Shown: positions 10,025 to 20,690, counted from the stretch's first letter. The stretch: 64,000 bases of DNA from Tritrichomonas musculus (GCA_039105265.1 JAPFFF010000066.1:62001-126000); one strand, 5' to 3'. The notes: generated from the sequence alone by a model not told the origin. A program made the numbers and translations.

Positions 10025-10606
10025 CCACACGGGAGGAGATTTTTATAACTTCAGACTCTCATGTCGTTTATTCCTTCGATCACGCTGTTCTCAGACTCCT
10101 TACATCCTTATTCAATTTTTCTCATCGCCTCATTTATCAGCGTTATACTTTTATGCTATTTTATTTATCCTTTGTACAGATCGAAGTAAAATAAATGTTT
10201 ACGGAGTCATTTTTTACGAGGCCACTTGATGATTCTTATCTCTTCCGGGCCCTCAAGAGTGCTTGACGGCTGCCGATTAAACTTTGACGGATATATATAT
10301 CCTATTTAAGTTGCTATGGCTCAATGCGTCTATAGACTCAACGGATGGATGCCCATGAGATCCATTCAGACGACGATCATATGGCTTTCAATTGTTGATC
10401 GTTCATTATTCAATTAATACTCGTTCCCTCTCAATTAATTGAATATTTTTTTAATTGTTCTGTTGCTCCTTATGTTCAAGTTGGTCTCACTTTAAAGGTT
10501 TAAGCATACCTTTTTTTCTTACAAAATTGCTTTTTTGATTGAAAGTTTTGCGAACTTTCGCTTCCTTTTTGCTTTTATGCATTTCTAACCGCTTTTAATA
10601 AACAAT
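10025..10606 (+). mobile_element. Short non-autonomous unit 3
   Basis: This 582-base unit lies between junction words 4 and 5. Its body differs from units 1 and 2, apart from traces such as GACAGATCGAAGTAAA and the ACGGAGTCAT start of the small ORF. It ends in TTTTAATAAACAAT like the autonomous copies. It looks like an internally shortened or rearranged derivative. Confidence 0.65.
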
Positions 10607-10642
10607 CCACACGGGAGGAGATTTTTTTTTTAGTTTTCATAT

Positions 10643-13600
10643 ATGCTTTTTTGCACGACAAAACCTAGATTTTCCGAATTAGCACTCGACGCTGATTCGA
10701 TTGATACCAAAATTGATGATTTTGGTGGAAATTTTTCAGATGATGATGGAAATGGAACACCCGAATTTCGCAGTTTTTCGCCTCAAATTAGTACAGTAGA
10801 TAGCCCTTTCAATATAAATTACAACAAACTCGCTACTTCTCCAATATCTCGCAACTCAAGAGATATCAATTCAAAGACGCACCAAAACGGGGACCAGTTT
10901 GCCCCGAACACAACTCAATCAAATACACAGCCTCGATATGTTCCAAATGTTCCTCATAATCTTCCCGCGCAATACTCACTCACAGATCGAATTTCATATC
11001 CTACGGAGCAGCGGCACCCGCCGGTTGGACCTGCTCCTATCAACATACGGAGTACCTCACAGAGCGATTCCAACGTTTCCCCAGACTTTTCAGATTCCGA
11101 AGAATTTAGATCAGATGCGCATCAAAGTGATTCTACGAGCCGACCAAATTGCGCCAGAAATCTCATAGTTCCTAATACACAAAGGACGACAGAGGTACTC
11201 CTGCAGTCAGGAGTACACTATAATCCGACGAATCCAGAGGGTGGTCAGAACCCCTCTTGGTTCGTCATTACGAGCGATCCTTCACTGGCTGCCTGTTCCC
11301 CTCTGAGTTACCTTGCAAAGGATAAGTCAGTTGAAGGTGTATTGGTTGCCCGAGGACAAATGATCATTTCGAATGGGCAACCAATACTCGACCGAAACCG
11401 CCCGGCAGTATCTGCTTCAGAGGCAGAACTCAGCCAGAAGGTGCTCCTCCCTGAGACCTTCGTCCATCCGAGCACGGTTCCGGCGGTTCCATTCAATTTT
11501 TGCTCCTTCCCACGTTCGCCTTTTGTTTCCCATGTATACAATGTATTAAACTCGCTGGCGGTCTCATTCTCGTGCAACATCGGTTGCAATAATCACTTCA
11601 CTGACTTTTCAAATCATATGTCAGTCATGAATACCAATATGTTCAATGTTAATAATAGTAATAGTTTCACTAATAATAGCTTCATTAATAATAATATTTC
11701 TAACTATAATGTTTCTCATAACAATGTTAATCTTGTTCATCATAGCGTTGACGTCGACAACCAGACTGTCGAGTCAACTGCTCATGTAGCTCACCACAGC
11801 GTTGACGTCGACAATCGGGTTGTCGCGTCAACGGCACACGTGGTACACCATAATGTTGACGTTGACAATCAGATTGTCAAGTCAACAGCTCACGTCGCTC
11901 ATCACGCTGTTGACGTTGACAATCAGATTGTCAAGTCAACAGCTCACGTCGCTCATCACGCTGTTGACGTTGACAATCAGATTGTCAAGTCAACAGCTCA
12001 CGTCGCTCATCACGCTGTTGACGTTGACAATCAGATTGTCAAGTCAACAGCTCACGTCGCTCATCACGCTGTTGACGTTGACAATCAGATTGTCAAGTCA
12101 ACAGCTCACGTCGCTCATCACGCTGTTGACGTTGACAATCAGATTGTCAAGTCAACAGCTCACGTCGCTCATCACACTGTTGACGTTGACAATCAGATTG
12201 TCAAGTCAACAGCTCACGTCGCTCATCACACTGTTGACGTTGACAATCAGATTGTCAAGTCAACAGCTCACGTCGCTCATCACGCTGTTGACGTTGACAA
12301 TCAGATTGTCAAGTCAACAGCTCACGTCGCTCATCACACTGTTGACGTTGACAATCAGATTGTCAAGTCAACAGCTCACGTCGCTCATCACGCTGTTGAC
12401 GTTGACAATCAGATTGTCAAGTCAACAGCTCACGTCGCTCATCACACTGTTGACGTTGACAATCAGATTGTCAAGTCAACAGCTCACGTCGCTCATCACG
12501 CTGTTGACGTTGACAATCAGATTGTCAAGTCAACAGCTCACGTCGCTCATCACACTGTTGACGTTGACAATCAGATTGTCAAGTCAACAGCTCACGTCGC
12601 TCATCACACTGTTGACGTTGACAATCAGATTGTCAAGTCAACAGCTCACGTCGCTCATCACGCTGTTGACGTTGACAATCAGATTGTCAAGTCAACAGCT
12701 CACGTCGCTCATCACACTGTTGACGTTGACAATCAGATTGTCAAGTCAACAGCTCACGTCGCTCATCACACTGTTGACGTTGACAATCGGGTTGTCGCGT
12801 CAACAGCTCACATCGATCATCATCAAGTAGTCACGAAGGAGAAAGTCATCACTTCCGTCATCGAGGTGCCTAAGTTCGTCTTCGAGTTCAATGAGAAGGT
12901 GGTCCCTTTATTTACTCTCGCAGGTGATCACTCATCATTCAATTCATCCTCTGACTCTCGAAGCAATTCATTAGGCACACAAACTTCATCCACTAGTACG
13001 AGTAGTACTATTAGTGGTGCAGAAGACTTCTCCGAGGTGCGTTCTCAATCAGAACATACCGATCACTCTGATGATGATGATCGCAACGGTAGTAACGATG
13101 GATGTTCTTCACCGTCAAGGGACGATAGGATTTCTATTGAATGGATTGTGGATGAGCTGTCCAAAATCAATTCTAAAGCAGAATTGACCTCGCTCATCGA
13201 CCAACTTCAGGTTGGTAATATTGACATGTCTCCTCTCGCTGATGTTGTTGATGTAAATGTTCCTATCGTCCTTCTGATGTATCAGAAGTGTAGATGGTTG
13301 GGTGTTGGGCAGTTTTATTGCCCTTGTTGCGACAAAACGTTCCCTACATGTGCCTCGTTATCATTCCACCTGAGGTCGCTGCATGTAACGAATGGGGTTC
13401 CAATTGAACAGGCGGCTTTTGAATACATAATTGGTCGTAAGTTAAGATGGAAGATTGACTCGCCTCATCTTCCGGCAGATGCTCCACATTTTCGGACCAT
13501 TTACGTTTGTCCTGTGAGTGACTGTGACTATCTTGTGAGTAGGGCGAATTCGTTGAGCAGCCATATCGGTTCGGCTCATCAGGATCTTGAAGCTCTCAAA

Positions 13601-16600
13601 AGAGAAGTGGGTGTTTTCTGGGCAATGAACATCCTGCATGCTAGAAGATGCAAATGTTTACTTGCTACACGGGATGTCTTTCATGATCTGCGTGGTTCGA
13701 TGTGTTCAACTTGCAGTGACTTCATTGGAAAAGACAAAGTCACTGTCAAGCAACACTCAAACAGATCTCATCCAACATCCAACGTTGAAGGTCATCGATT
13801 GCAATCATTCGAGGTGAATATTTCTGCCAAGTGGTTTTCACCCGATACCGATGACGATGAGATTCGTGAGGCAAATTCTGACCTTGACAAAGAAAAAAGT
13901 GTCAGAATGGAAAATAGGATTTTACAGGAAGAAGAAAGGTTGAATCCTGTGCAGGCGAGGTCAGATGAGTCTGTTGACCTCCAAGTGATGGAAGATCGAC
14001 GTCGTGCAGAGGATAACCGCCGACGCAGACGTCAGGCTGGTTTCATTCCAGCCAATGAGAGAATGCCAGAAGCACGCTTGCACTCAGTCTCCTCTTCAAG
14101 TGATGGCGAAGTCATTCAAAGTGATGTATATCCTGGTCATTCAAATTCAGCTTCGACCGTTGATATTGAGAAGTATTTATTGAAAGCGGAGAATTGGAAA
14201 TCGAAATGCATGAAAGAGAATGATGATCTCTTGCATCTTCCGAAGTTGTGGGGTGACCGTTTAGCGAAATACAAGAAAAAGTTTGAGGAAGTTTTTAACA
14301 ATGAAGTCAAGGATGTCATCAACTGGTATGGCGAAGTTATTGGCCTTTCCGATTCGTTAGAGAATAGCAGTCGTATGCTTCTCTGCGAAGGGATGATTTC
14401 GAAGATCATCCTCATTTTACGTAAGTCTGTTAGGAAGTATGTTCGTTCGGCAAGGAAAGGCTCTGAGAAAATTATTCGTTCGCGTTCGTTGGAGACACCG
14501 ATTCAGATGAAGTCGGCCGCCAAATTCATCGCAGGTATCGAACTTTTACATTCCCGCCTCCAAGACAATGAAGTCGATCTTGAGCAACCGCAACGTAATG
14601 TTATTGCAGACGTCAAAGAAAAGCTCGTCACTTTTCTTTCCCAAGCGCCATTGGAGTTCAGTCTGCTTCTTGGTAATGCTGATCTGGACGCCATTGACGG
14701 CTTGATTCATGATGAACATTACGATGAGAGGATAAGGTATATTCGGATCAAGCTTGAGGAATTGGAGATTCGTCACAATTCTCCTTCCTCGCTTGGCTAC
14801 AAGAAATTCCTTCAGAAATTTTATGCCGAGGATGCCAAACGTTGTCTCGACTGGTTCGTTTTGAATGACGACACTCCAGAATGTGTCGTCCCGGTCGAAG
14901 ATTTCGAAAGTGTGTACGGTTCTTCCTGGAGCGATGCTGCTGCTCTAGGTGAAGACATTGAGAACGTGTATCAACTTCAGCATAAGATTTCTGCAGATGA
15001 TTTTGATGAACTCAAATCTCTCATTCTCAATGAAGAAGAAATATTGAAAGCGGTTCGTTCGAGATCAAATCTGTCAGCTGTTGGCTATGACGGTATTTGC
15101 AACGGTTTGTGGAAAATTGGAGGGGGTGTTTCGGCGACGATCATCAGACTGATATTGAATTGTATGTTTGAGACGGGTCTCTTCCCTGAGGTTTTGAAAG
15201 TGAATAAAACGGTGATGTTGTTCAAGAAAGGAGACCCGAATGACGCTCATTCCTGGCGTCCTATCACAATCACTCCGACCATTTATCGGATGTTGATGTG
15301 TCACATCAGTCGTTTGCTGCAAACATTGAATTCTAGACATCGCTTCATTTCACATAGTCAGAAGGGTTTTATGAGAATTCCTGCAGGTGCTGCGGAGCAC
15401 GCTACAGTGGTTGATGAGATGATACACGATGCGGCACGGAACCAGAAATCTTTATACATCACTACTATTGACTTTTCAGACGCGTTTGGTTCTGTGCCCC
15501 ACAAGTTAATAAAAAAGAATTTGTGTGATATTGGTTTTGATATTTGTTTTACTAAATCTATCTTAAACAGTTATAAAGATTCTTGCACAAAATTTTTTTC
15601 AAATAACAGACGGACTCAGTCCATCTTCTTCAGAAAAGGAGTAAAGCAAGGTTGTCCGCTGAGTCCAACTCTGTTCAACATTTGTATCGAGCCTCTTCTT
15701 GCACGGCTGAATGCTTGCAAGGAAGATGGGTATCATTGGTTGAACTCAGCGACAACCGTGCAAGCGTACGCTGATGACATCATCGTATTTTCTGACACGG
15801 AAGTCGGAATGAGACATTTGCTCTCAATCGTTGAACACTTTTGCAGGTACGCTGGTGATATGAAGATTAACTGCAAAAAGTGTCACTCGTTCACATATAT
15901 CTCTCACAACGGTTCTCGCAGTGTGTTGAACGATAACTTCACCATTGCTGGAGGACCTATTGAGAACGTTAGTATTCAAGGTAATACGACATATCTCGGC
16001 CTTCCCATCGCATGAAAGTCAGCACAAAGGAAACGTCACGTCTTTTGTCGGATCGAAGATATGACGAAGGACGTTATTTGTATCACAAATAGTGCTCTTC
16101 GTTTCGCACAAGTAGTGGACGCCATTAAAAGTTTCGTCATTCCCAAAAATGATTATGAACTGATGGCGAACACAGCCCCGGCTAATGGTCTCGACCGTTT
16201 AGATGAATTAATTCGCAGGAAATTGTCAAAAATGATCGGGGCTGCTGGAATTCCAACTGCTTGGTTTTACCCGGCGAAAAACGATGGGGGCCTGTATCTA
16301 CAGAAATTAACAGACCGACAGAAAGTTCTGACTATCAGACTTTACGTCTCACTTATGGAGTCTGACGATAAAAACATCAGAGAAATGATCAAAGCTTCTG
16401 ATGAAGCTGAGATCATCTTCAGGAATGCTGCCATCGACTTGACTTCTCCGTTTCTGCATCTGAAAGTCAAGGATAACAGTTCACTTTTCTCTAGGCTTAA
16501 CCGCGGGACGTCGAACATCTTAGCCCGTTGCGTTAAAGCTTTACATGATCTCAATGTTGGCTTGTTATATAAAGATAACGTTTTTACTTTGAATGATTTA

Positions 16601-17830
16601 TTGAATGAAAATACGTTTGATGTAAAAACATCAAATGTTGTCAAACGCATAATGAAAATTTTGAATGATCGTTACTTCTCAGAGTTATGCAAACATGAAA
16701 TGAAAGGTCACTCATTTGTGACATTGAAGAACTCTCCGTTGAGTAGCTTCTTTATGAAGCCGAATGCTTTAATGGCAGATTCTGTTGTCAGATTCGCTAT
16801 CAAAGGGCGAACGAACTCGCTGATGACGGCTTCGCTCGCAGCTCACAGAAATCCTCAGTTGAGTAACCGCTGCAGCTTTTTTGGGCAGATTGAAACTCTC
16901 AATCATATACTAAACGGCTGTAAGCGTTTAAGACACAAATTTACAAAAAGACATGACGAAGTTGCTAAAGTACTTGTCAAGTATCTCACAGAAAAGAAAA
17001 GAGTTATCGTTCACTGCAATCAATGTGTTCGTGGACGCAGCAGCGAACACATCACAGGTGACTCTGCTTCTCTCAGACCAGATATGTGGTGGTGGGAAGG
17101 TGATCAATTGAAAATAGCCTAATTCACCATTCCTTATGGTATGTTATCTGGGGAGGAAGGTGAATCTACTTTGACCATCCGCCGTAGAGAGAAAATTGTC
17201 AAATATGAGACGCTTGTCGAAGATTGCAGAAGACAACTGAACTGTAATGTGTCACTTTTCGTGTTCATTGTCTCATCGTTGGGTGTCATTCCTGATGACA
17301 CTATCAACGAACTTAAAAAAGTGACAAATACGTCCAAAGATGCCTTCAAACTTGCAGGAAAGATGGTTGCGGCTGCTCTACGTGAGTCCATGCTCCTCTG
17401 CATTGAAATTAAAATCAAGAAGAGTTCTTCTCTGAGAACCAGTGACAACGATATCCGTACCGATAACGATATCGTTACCAGTGATGTTGAAGAAGATCAC
17501 AATATCGTTGATGATGAATCGAACTGTACAACTTTCTCAAATGACTCGAATGAAGAGTCAGCAGACGATGAGTTTCATTCTGTCATCATTCTAAATGATG
17601 ATGAATGGCTTGACCTTGTTAACTCCGATGACGGTTATGACAGTTTGTCCTCTCGTTCTGTTACAGAGAGTGAAGAAATTTGCATATTGGAAAACCCAGG
17701 CACCACACCTCTTTGGAACCATGCACGAGGCGCCGTTCCTGCCTCTGCTACCGAAGAGGAGGGAGTCCAACACTCCTCTTCTGAATTTTGGGCAGATTTT
17801 TTTATTGGGGACCACCTCACTTATTTGTGA
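10643..17830 (+). pseudogene. LINE polyprotein, family B, two nonsense codons
   Basis: The frame covers about 2,395 codons with the same layout as family A: a 20-unit repeat array (VDVDNQIVKSTAHVAHH), three fingers (FYCPCCDKTF, YVCPVSDCDY, SMCSTCSDF), reverse transcriptase with QGCPLSP and YADDIIVF, a knuckle whose first Cys pair is altered (NRCSFFGQ instead of CxxC), and the endonuclease PD motif (RPDMWWW). In-frame TGA at 16,013-16,015 lies just after the reverse transcriptase core (GLPIA). In-frame TAA at 17,120-17,122 replaces the endonuclease Glu codon that family A still has. Start was chosen by alignment with family A. As it stands, the product would stop after the polymerase and lack the nuclease. 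Confidence 0.85.
11745..12812 (+). repeat. 54-bp coding minisatellite, about 20 units
   Basis: About 20 head-to-tail units of 54 bp encode VDVDNQIVKSTAHVAHH(A/T). The inner ~15 units are almost base-for-base identical, varying mainly at one Ala/Thr codon. The outer units are diverged (NQTVES, NRVVAS), the usual sign of unequal exchange in the middle of an array. Period and frame (18 residues) equal those of the older array in family A. Confidence 0.9.
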
Positions 17831-17846
17831 GTGAATCATCGCTCGC
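17827..17846 (+). promoter_or_regulatory. 3' hairpin of LINE family B
   Basis: GTGAGTGA pairs with TCGCTCGC around an ATCA loop. Two positions are G-T wobble pairs where family A has A-T pairs, so base changes kept the fold. Confidence 0.5.
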
Positions 17847-17893
17847 GTTTATTAGTATTTTATACTTACTCAAATGATTAATAAACGAATTTA

Positions 17894-18830
17894 CCACACG
17901 AGAGGAGTTTTTTTTTCATTTTTCTTTTCGATGTTTACGCAGGTAATAACTAGATATTCGTAATCAGTGAATTGAGCTGATTCGTTTAGTGCCCTCAGAT
18001 CGATGTTTCGTCCGAATTTTCCAAACCGGAAATTGATATTTGGAACCTGAAACTATTTTCTGCAATTCAAATAATCATTCTAGAGGGACAGAAGTGCTCT
18101 TACAGTCGGGTGTTCACTATAACCCGTCGAATTCTGATGGAGTTCCTAACCCATCATGGATCGTTGTTACGTGCGATCCTTCATTGATTTCTCGTTGTCC
18201 TCTTGCTTATAATATGAATGAGAAGTCATCCGAAGGAATTTTGGTTGCTCGAGGACAATTGATCATTTCCTATGAGCAACCAAAATTCGACAAGAATCGA
18301 CCAGCAATCCCATCAACGGATGAAGAACTTCGTTTAAATGCTTTTGATCCCTATTCTTTCGTTCCTTCGTCTAGCGTTCGAACGGTGCCATTCAATTTTC
18401 ATTCGAAATGTTCCCCGTTTGTTTCGCATGTGTCCAACATCGTTAATTCGCTCTTTCTCTCGGGAACATGCAACATCGGGTTCAACACATCTCACTTCAC
18501 CGATATTTCACATCACATGTCATGAAGTTACATCAATAATAATAACTTTTATTTCCTTTCTTCACCGCACATTGATACGCGTGATATTGTTAATTCTTAC
18601 TCACCAAACTCAGCAGCTAACATTAGTAGTCAATCAACATTGATACTGTTCACGACTCAATTGTCGACAAAATTTATAATAATCAGAATAACTCAAATCT
18701 AAATTTGCATAGTCAATACTCATTTTCTGATGATAACAGTCGTAATTGTCCGTATCTTGATCTAAAATGCTCTCATCCTCAAGATATGCAATTATATCTT
18801 GATCATTAGATCTGATAAAAAATCCTAATG
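17894..18830 (+). mobile_element. Truncated chimeric LINE copy
   Basis: This copy begins with a one-base variant of the junction word and then ~110 bases like the start of the non-autonomous units (ACGCAGGTAATAACTAGATA). It then switches abruptly near 18,030 into LINE ORF sequence equivalent to the N-terminal region of families A and B (TEVLLQSGVHYNPSN and on). Further fragments of N-terminal ORF sequence appear out of order at about 18,720-18,810. It has no polymerase or nuclease. The 3' boundary is not marked by a junction word. Confidence 0.7.
18040..18525 (+). pseudogene. LINE N-terminal ORF fragment
   Basis: About 160 codons align to family B residues around VLLQSGVHYNP to CNIGCNNHFTDFSNHMS. 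The conserved words GVHYNP, WIVVTCDPSL and VLVARGQ(L/M)IIS mark a domain present in all copies but not recognisable from known families. The fragment ends just before where the 18-residue repeats would start. It is non-functional alone. Confidence 0.7.
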
Positions 18831-18985
18831 ATCGTTTTGGTGAAATATCATCTTTTTTGACCTAAACTTTTTTCTGAAAAGCTATAATTGAATTTTATAA
18901 ACTATGAGTTTATTAAATATTTAAAAGTTTACAAAAAACTCATAGAATATAAAATTTAATAGTAGCTTTTCAGGGGAAAAAAAGT
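18826..18985. repeat. Hairpin repeat, also found at 44,335-44,445
   Basis: Two 38-base arms (CTGAAAAGCTATAATTGA at left, TAATAGTAGCTTTTCAG at right) form an imperfect inverted repeat around an AT loop. The left flank plus left arm is homologous, in opposite orientation, to 44,335-44,445, which lies inside a TTAA-flanked element. A dispersed MITE-like repeat is likely. Confidence 0.5.
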
Positions 18986-19241
18986 GCTCCCAATTAAATC
19001 ACTATCTGTATATGTTAAAATGTGATTATTTTGTATATAAATTGGAATAAATGGGAAATCATTTATTTACTTAAAGAGGAAAAAATTATAGAAAACGTAT
19101 GTTAATACAATTTATTCAATAATAGTAACCATCTATATGCTGGAAAAGTTATAAATTAATGAAAGCCTTAAAACATTTCATTTTTATAAGTGAAGCTGGA
19201 TTTAGATTATCTCTTCCATAGCCCAGGAAGAATATAGAGAT
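18986..19241. other. AT-rich spacer, no gene seen
   Basis: AT-rich DNA between the hairpin repeat and the coding remnant that starts at 19,242. I see no conserved structure. Confidence 0.5.
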
Positions 19242-19433
19242 GTGCCAAAAGATCAACTTTTGGAAAAGTTACCAATTGATATACATATTTATTTTGGATT
19301 CTGGAAAAAAAAAAAAAAAAAAAAAAAACATCATTTGACATACCAGTTCAAATTGAAACCTGGCACTAAACAAATCACTCCTGAAGTTTTTGAATCATTA
19401 GAATTCAAAAACTACTCTATACCTTGGAAATGA
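19242..19433 (+). pseudogene. C-terminal remnant of an unrecognised protein (ends SIPWK)
   Basis: An open stretch contains a ~25-base A run that looks expanded inside it, then YQFKLKPGTKQITPEVF and the end NYSIPWK. A second, more decayed copy of the same C-terminus lies at about 58,820-58,882 (NHSIPWK). In both places a GC-rich structured cassette follows. I do not recognise the protein. The shared end shows that the two loci derive from one repeated gene or element. Confidence 0.4.
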
Positions 19434-19452
19434 CATTGGGGGAATAGTGAAA

Positions 19453-19590
19453 GTAGAGAGTGTGTACTTACGATAGGTTTTCAGAGGGTATTTGGCCGGG
19501 TAGCGAGGCCCAAGCGAAGGTGTACCTGAGCTTGGTGGCGAGCAGTGTAGGCGGTGGTGAAGTATGAGACACCGCCTATACTATACTACT
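19453..19590 (+). ncRNA. GC-rich structured cassette, copy 1
   Basis: A 138-base island of high GC in very AT-rich DNA, matched at roughly 90% or better by 58,997-59,135. It can form a 9-bp perfect stem TAGGCGGTG / CACCGCCTA (19,548-19,578), a second stem CCAAGC / GCTTGG enclosing the palindrome AGGTGTACCT, and GGCC / GGCC pairing. It ends in CTATACTATACTACT. No known RNA family is recognised, and there is no convincing tRNA B box. Transcription and strand are unproven. Confidence 0.4.
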
Positions 19591-19657
19591 AAATAGTAAA
19601 AAAAAATTGCTTCCTTCAAAGGACAAAATACAAAGTTTTTTCTGTTTGCAAAGAAAA

Positions 19658-20690
19658 ATATGTGTACAAGGTCCGTTTACAATTAATGCGAAAATTTTAT
19701 TTTGAAAATTTAATAGGAAAAAGTGTAAAATTGTTTTAAGATATAATTATTATGATGATGTAGATCATGTATAGCTTTTATTTTTTATAGTTTTATCTTT
19801 CTATCATTAATTTTTCAGAACTGAAATATTAATGATCATTTGTTTAATATGAGGATATTTCAATTTATTTTTTTAATATATATATTTCATATTATATAAA
19901 TTTTATTTTATGAGTTGTTTTATGTAGATTAAAGGAACATGATAATATATTCACGAATGAAATATTTTTTATTTATTAAAACAATATCTTGGTATTTCCC
20001 AAATATTTATATTATATTTTTATATTTTTAATTTTTTCATATTATTTAATATGTGCATAATTCTTATATTAAATTATTATTCGGTATTCTTAGAGAAACA
20101 CTTAAAAATTTGGATTTTTTATAAATAAATTTAATTATCTTGGTATTTTTAAGAATTAAATATATATCATATAAATAAATATATTTTAATATTCTTATTT
20201 TAATTTAAAAAAAATATTAATCATATATATTTCAGAAAATATGAAGATAAATAAAGTTCAAAAAAATAATATTTCAGATAAATATATGGTTAATAATTAG
20301 CCTCGAGTAAAATAAAAGTCGTTATTTCGATAATATTATAGTCAATAATTAACCTCGAGTAAAATGAAATCCGTTATTTTGATAATATAAAGGTGAATAA
20401 TTAACCTTGAGTAAAATGAAATCCGTTATAACGATTAATATAAGATTAAATATTCACCTTATTAAATAACCGATATTATATGGTGAATAAATAATCATTA
20501 ATAATCGTCATTTTAAAATTCTACGATTATATGGAATTCAAATAATAATAAATATAAATTTACTTTTATCCTAAAATAAAATGAATACTTTTTAATTATT
20601 ATATTATATATATTTATTAATATATATATTATATTTAAAAACAATAATAATTATATAAAATCATGGGAAATGATCACCTTGTACACATAT
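19658..20690. repeat. 15-bp inverted repeats bounding a 1-kb AT-rich block
   Basis: ATATGTGTACAAGGT at 19,658-19,672 returns as a perfect inverted copy at 20,676-20,690. The block between is almost pure A/T and holds a three-unit tandem repeat. No clear target duplication is seen, so an insertion is possible but unproven. It holds no gene. Confidence 0.4.
20289..20445. repeat. Three-unit ~52-bp tandem repeat
   Basis: Units start at 20,289, 20,341 and 20,392 with the core AATAATTAACCTCGAGTAAA and ATCCGTTAT. They differ by a few substitutions. A weaker inverted piece (ATTCACCTTATTAAATAACC) follows. Confidence 0.65.

Larger units (their letters stand above)
10607..17893 (+). mobile_element. Full-length family B RLE-type LINE with two in-frame stops
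   Basis: This 7.3 kb copy lies between junction words 5 and 6. Leader, ORF, hairpin and TTAATAAAC end are all present. The frame is preserved from 10,643 to 17,830 apart from two nonsense codons, so the copy is recently inactivated. It is the least AT-rich part of the window. Its 3' end closely matches the fragment at 1-718. Confidence 0.88.

Noticed and set aside
11745-12812. CRISPR-like regular array
   Set aside because: Units are contiguous with no unique spacers, the array is in a coding frame, and the DNA is eukaryotic.
11802-12830. 342-codon ORF of perfect 18-residue repeats (TLTIRLSSQQLTSLITLL)
   Set aside because: It is the second reading frame of the 54-bp minisatellite inside the LINE ORF. 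The period divides by three, so an alternative frame stays open by construction.
19453-19590. U1 snRNA, 5S rRNA or tRNA identity for the GC-rich cassette
   Set aside because: ACTTACG recalls the U1 5' end and GAGACACCGCC recalls 5S box C, but the remainder does not fit either fold. No tRNA B box is present, and two mobile-looking copies argue against a single housekeeping RNA.
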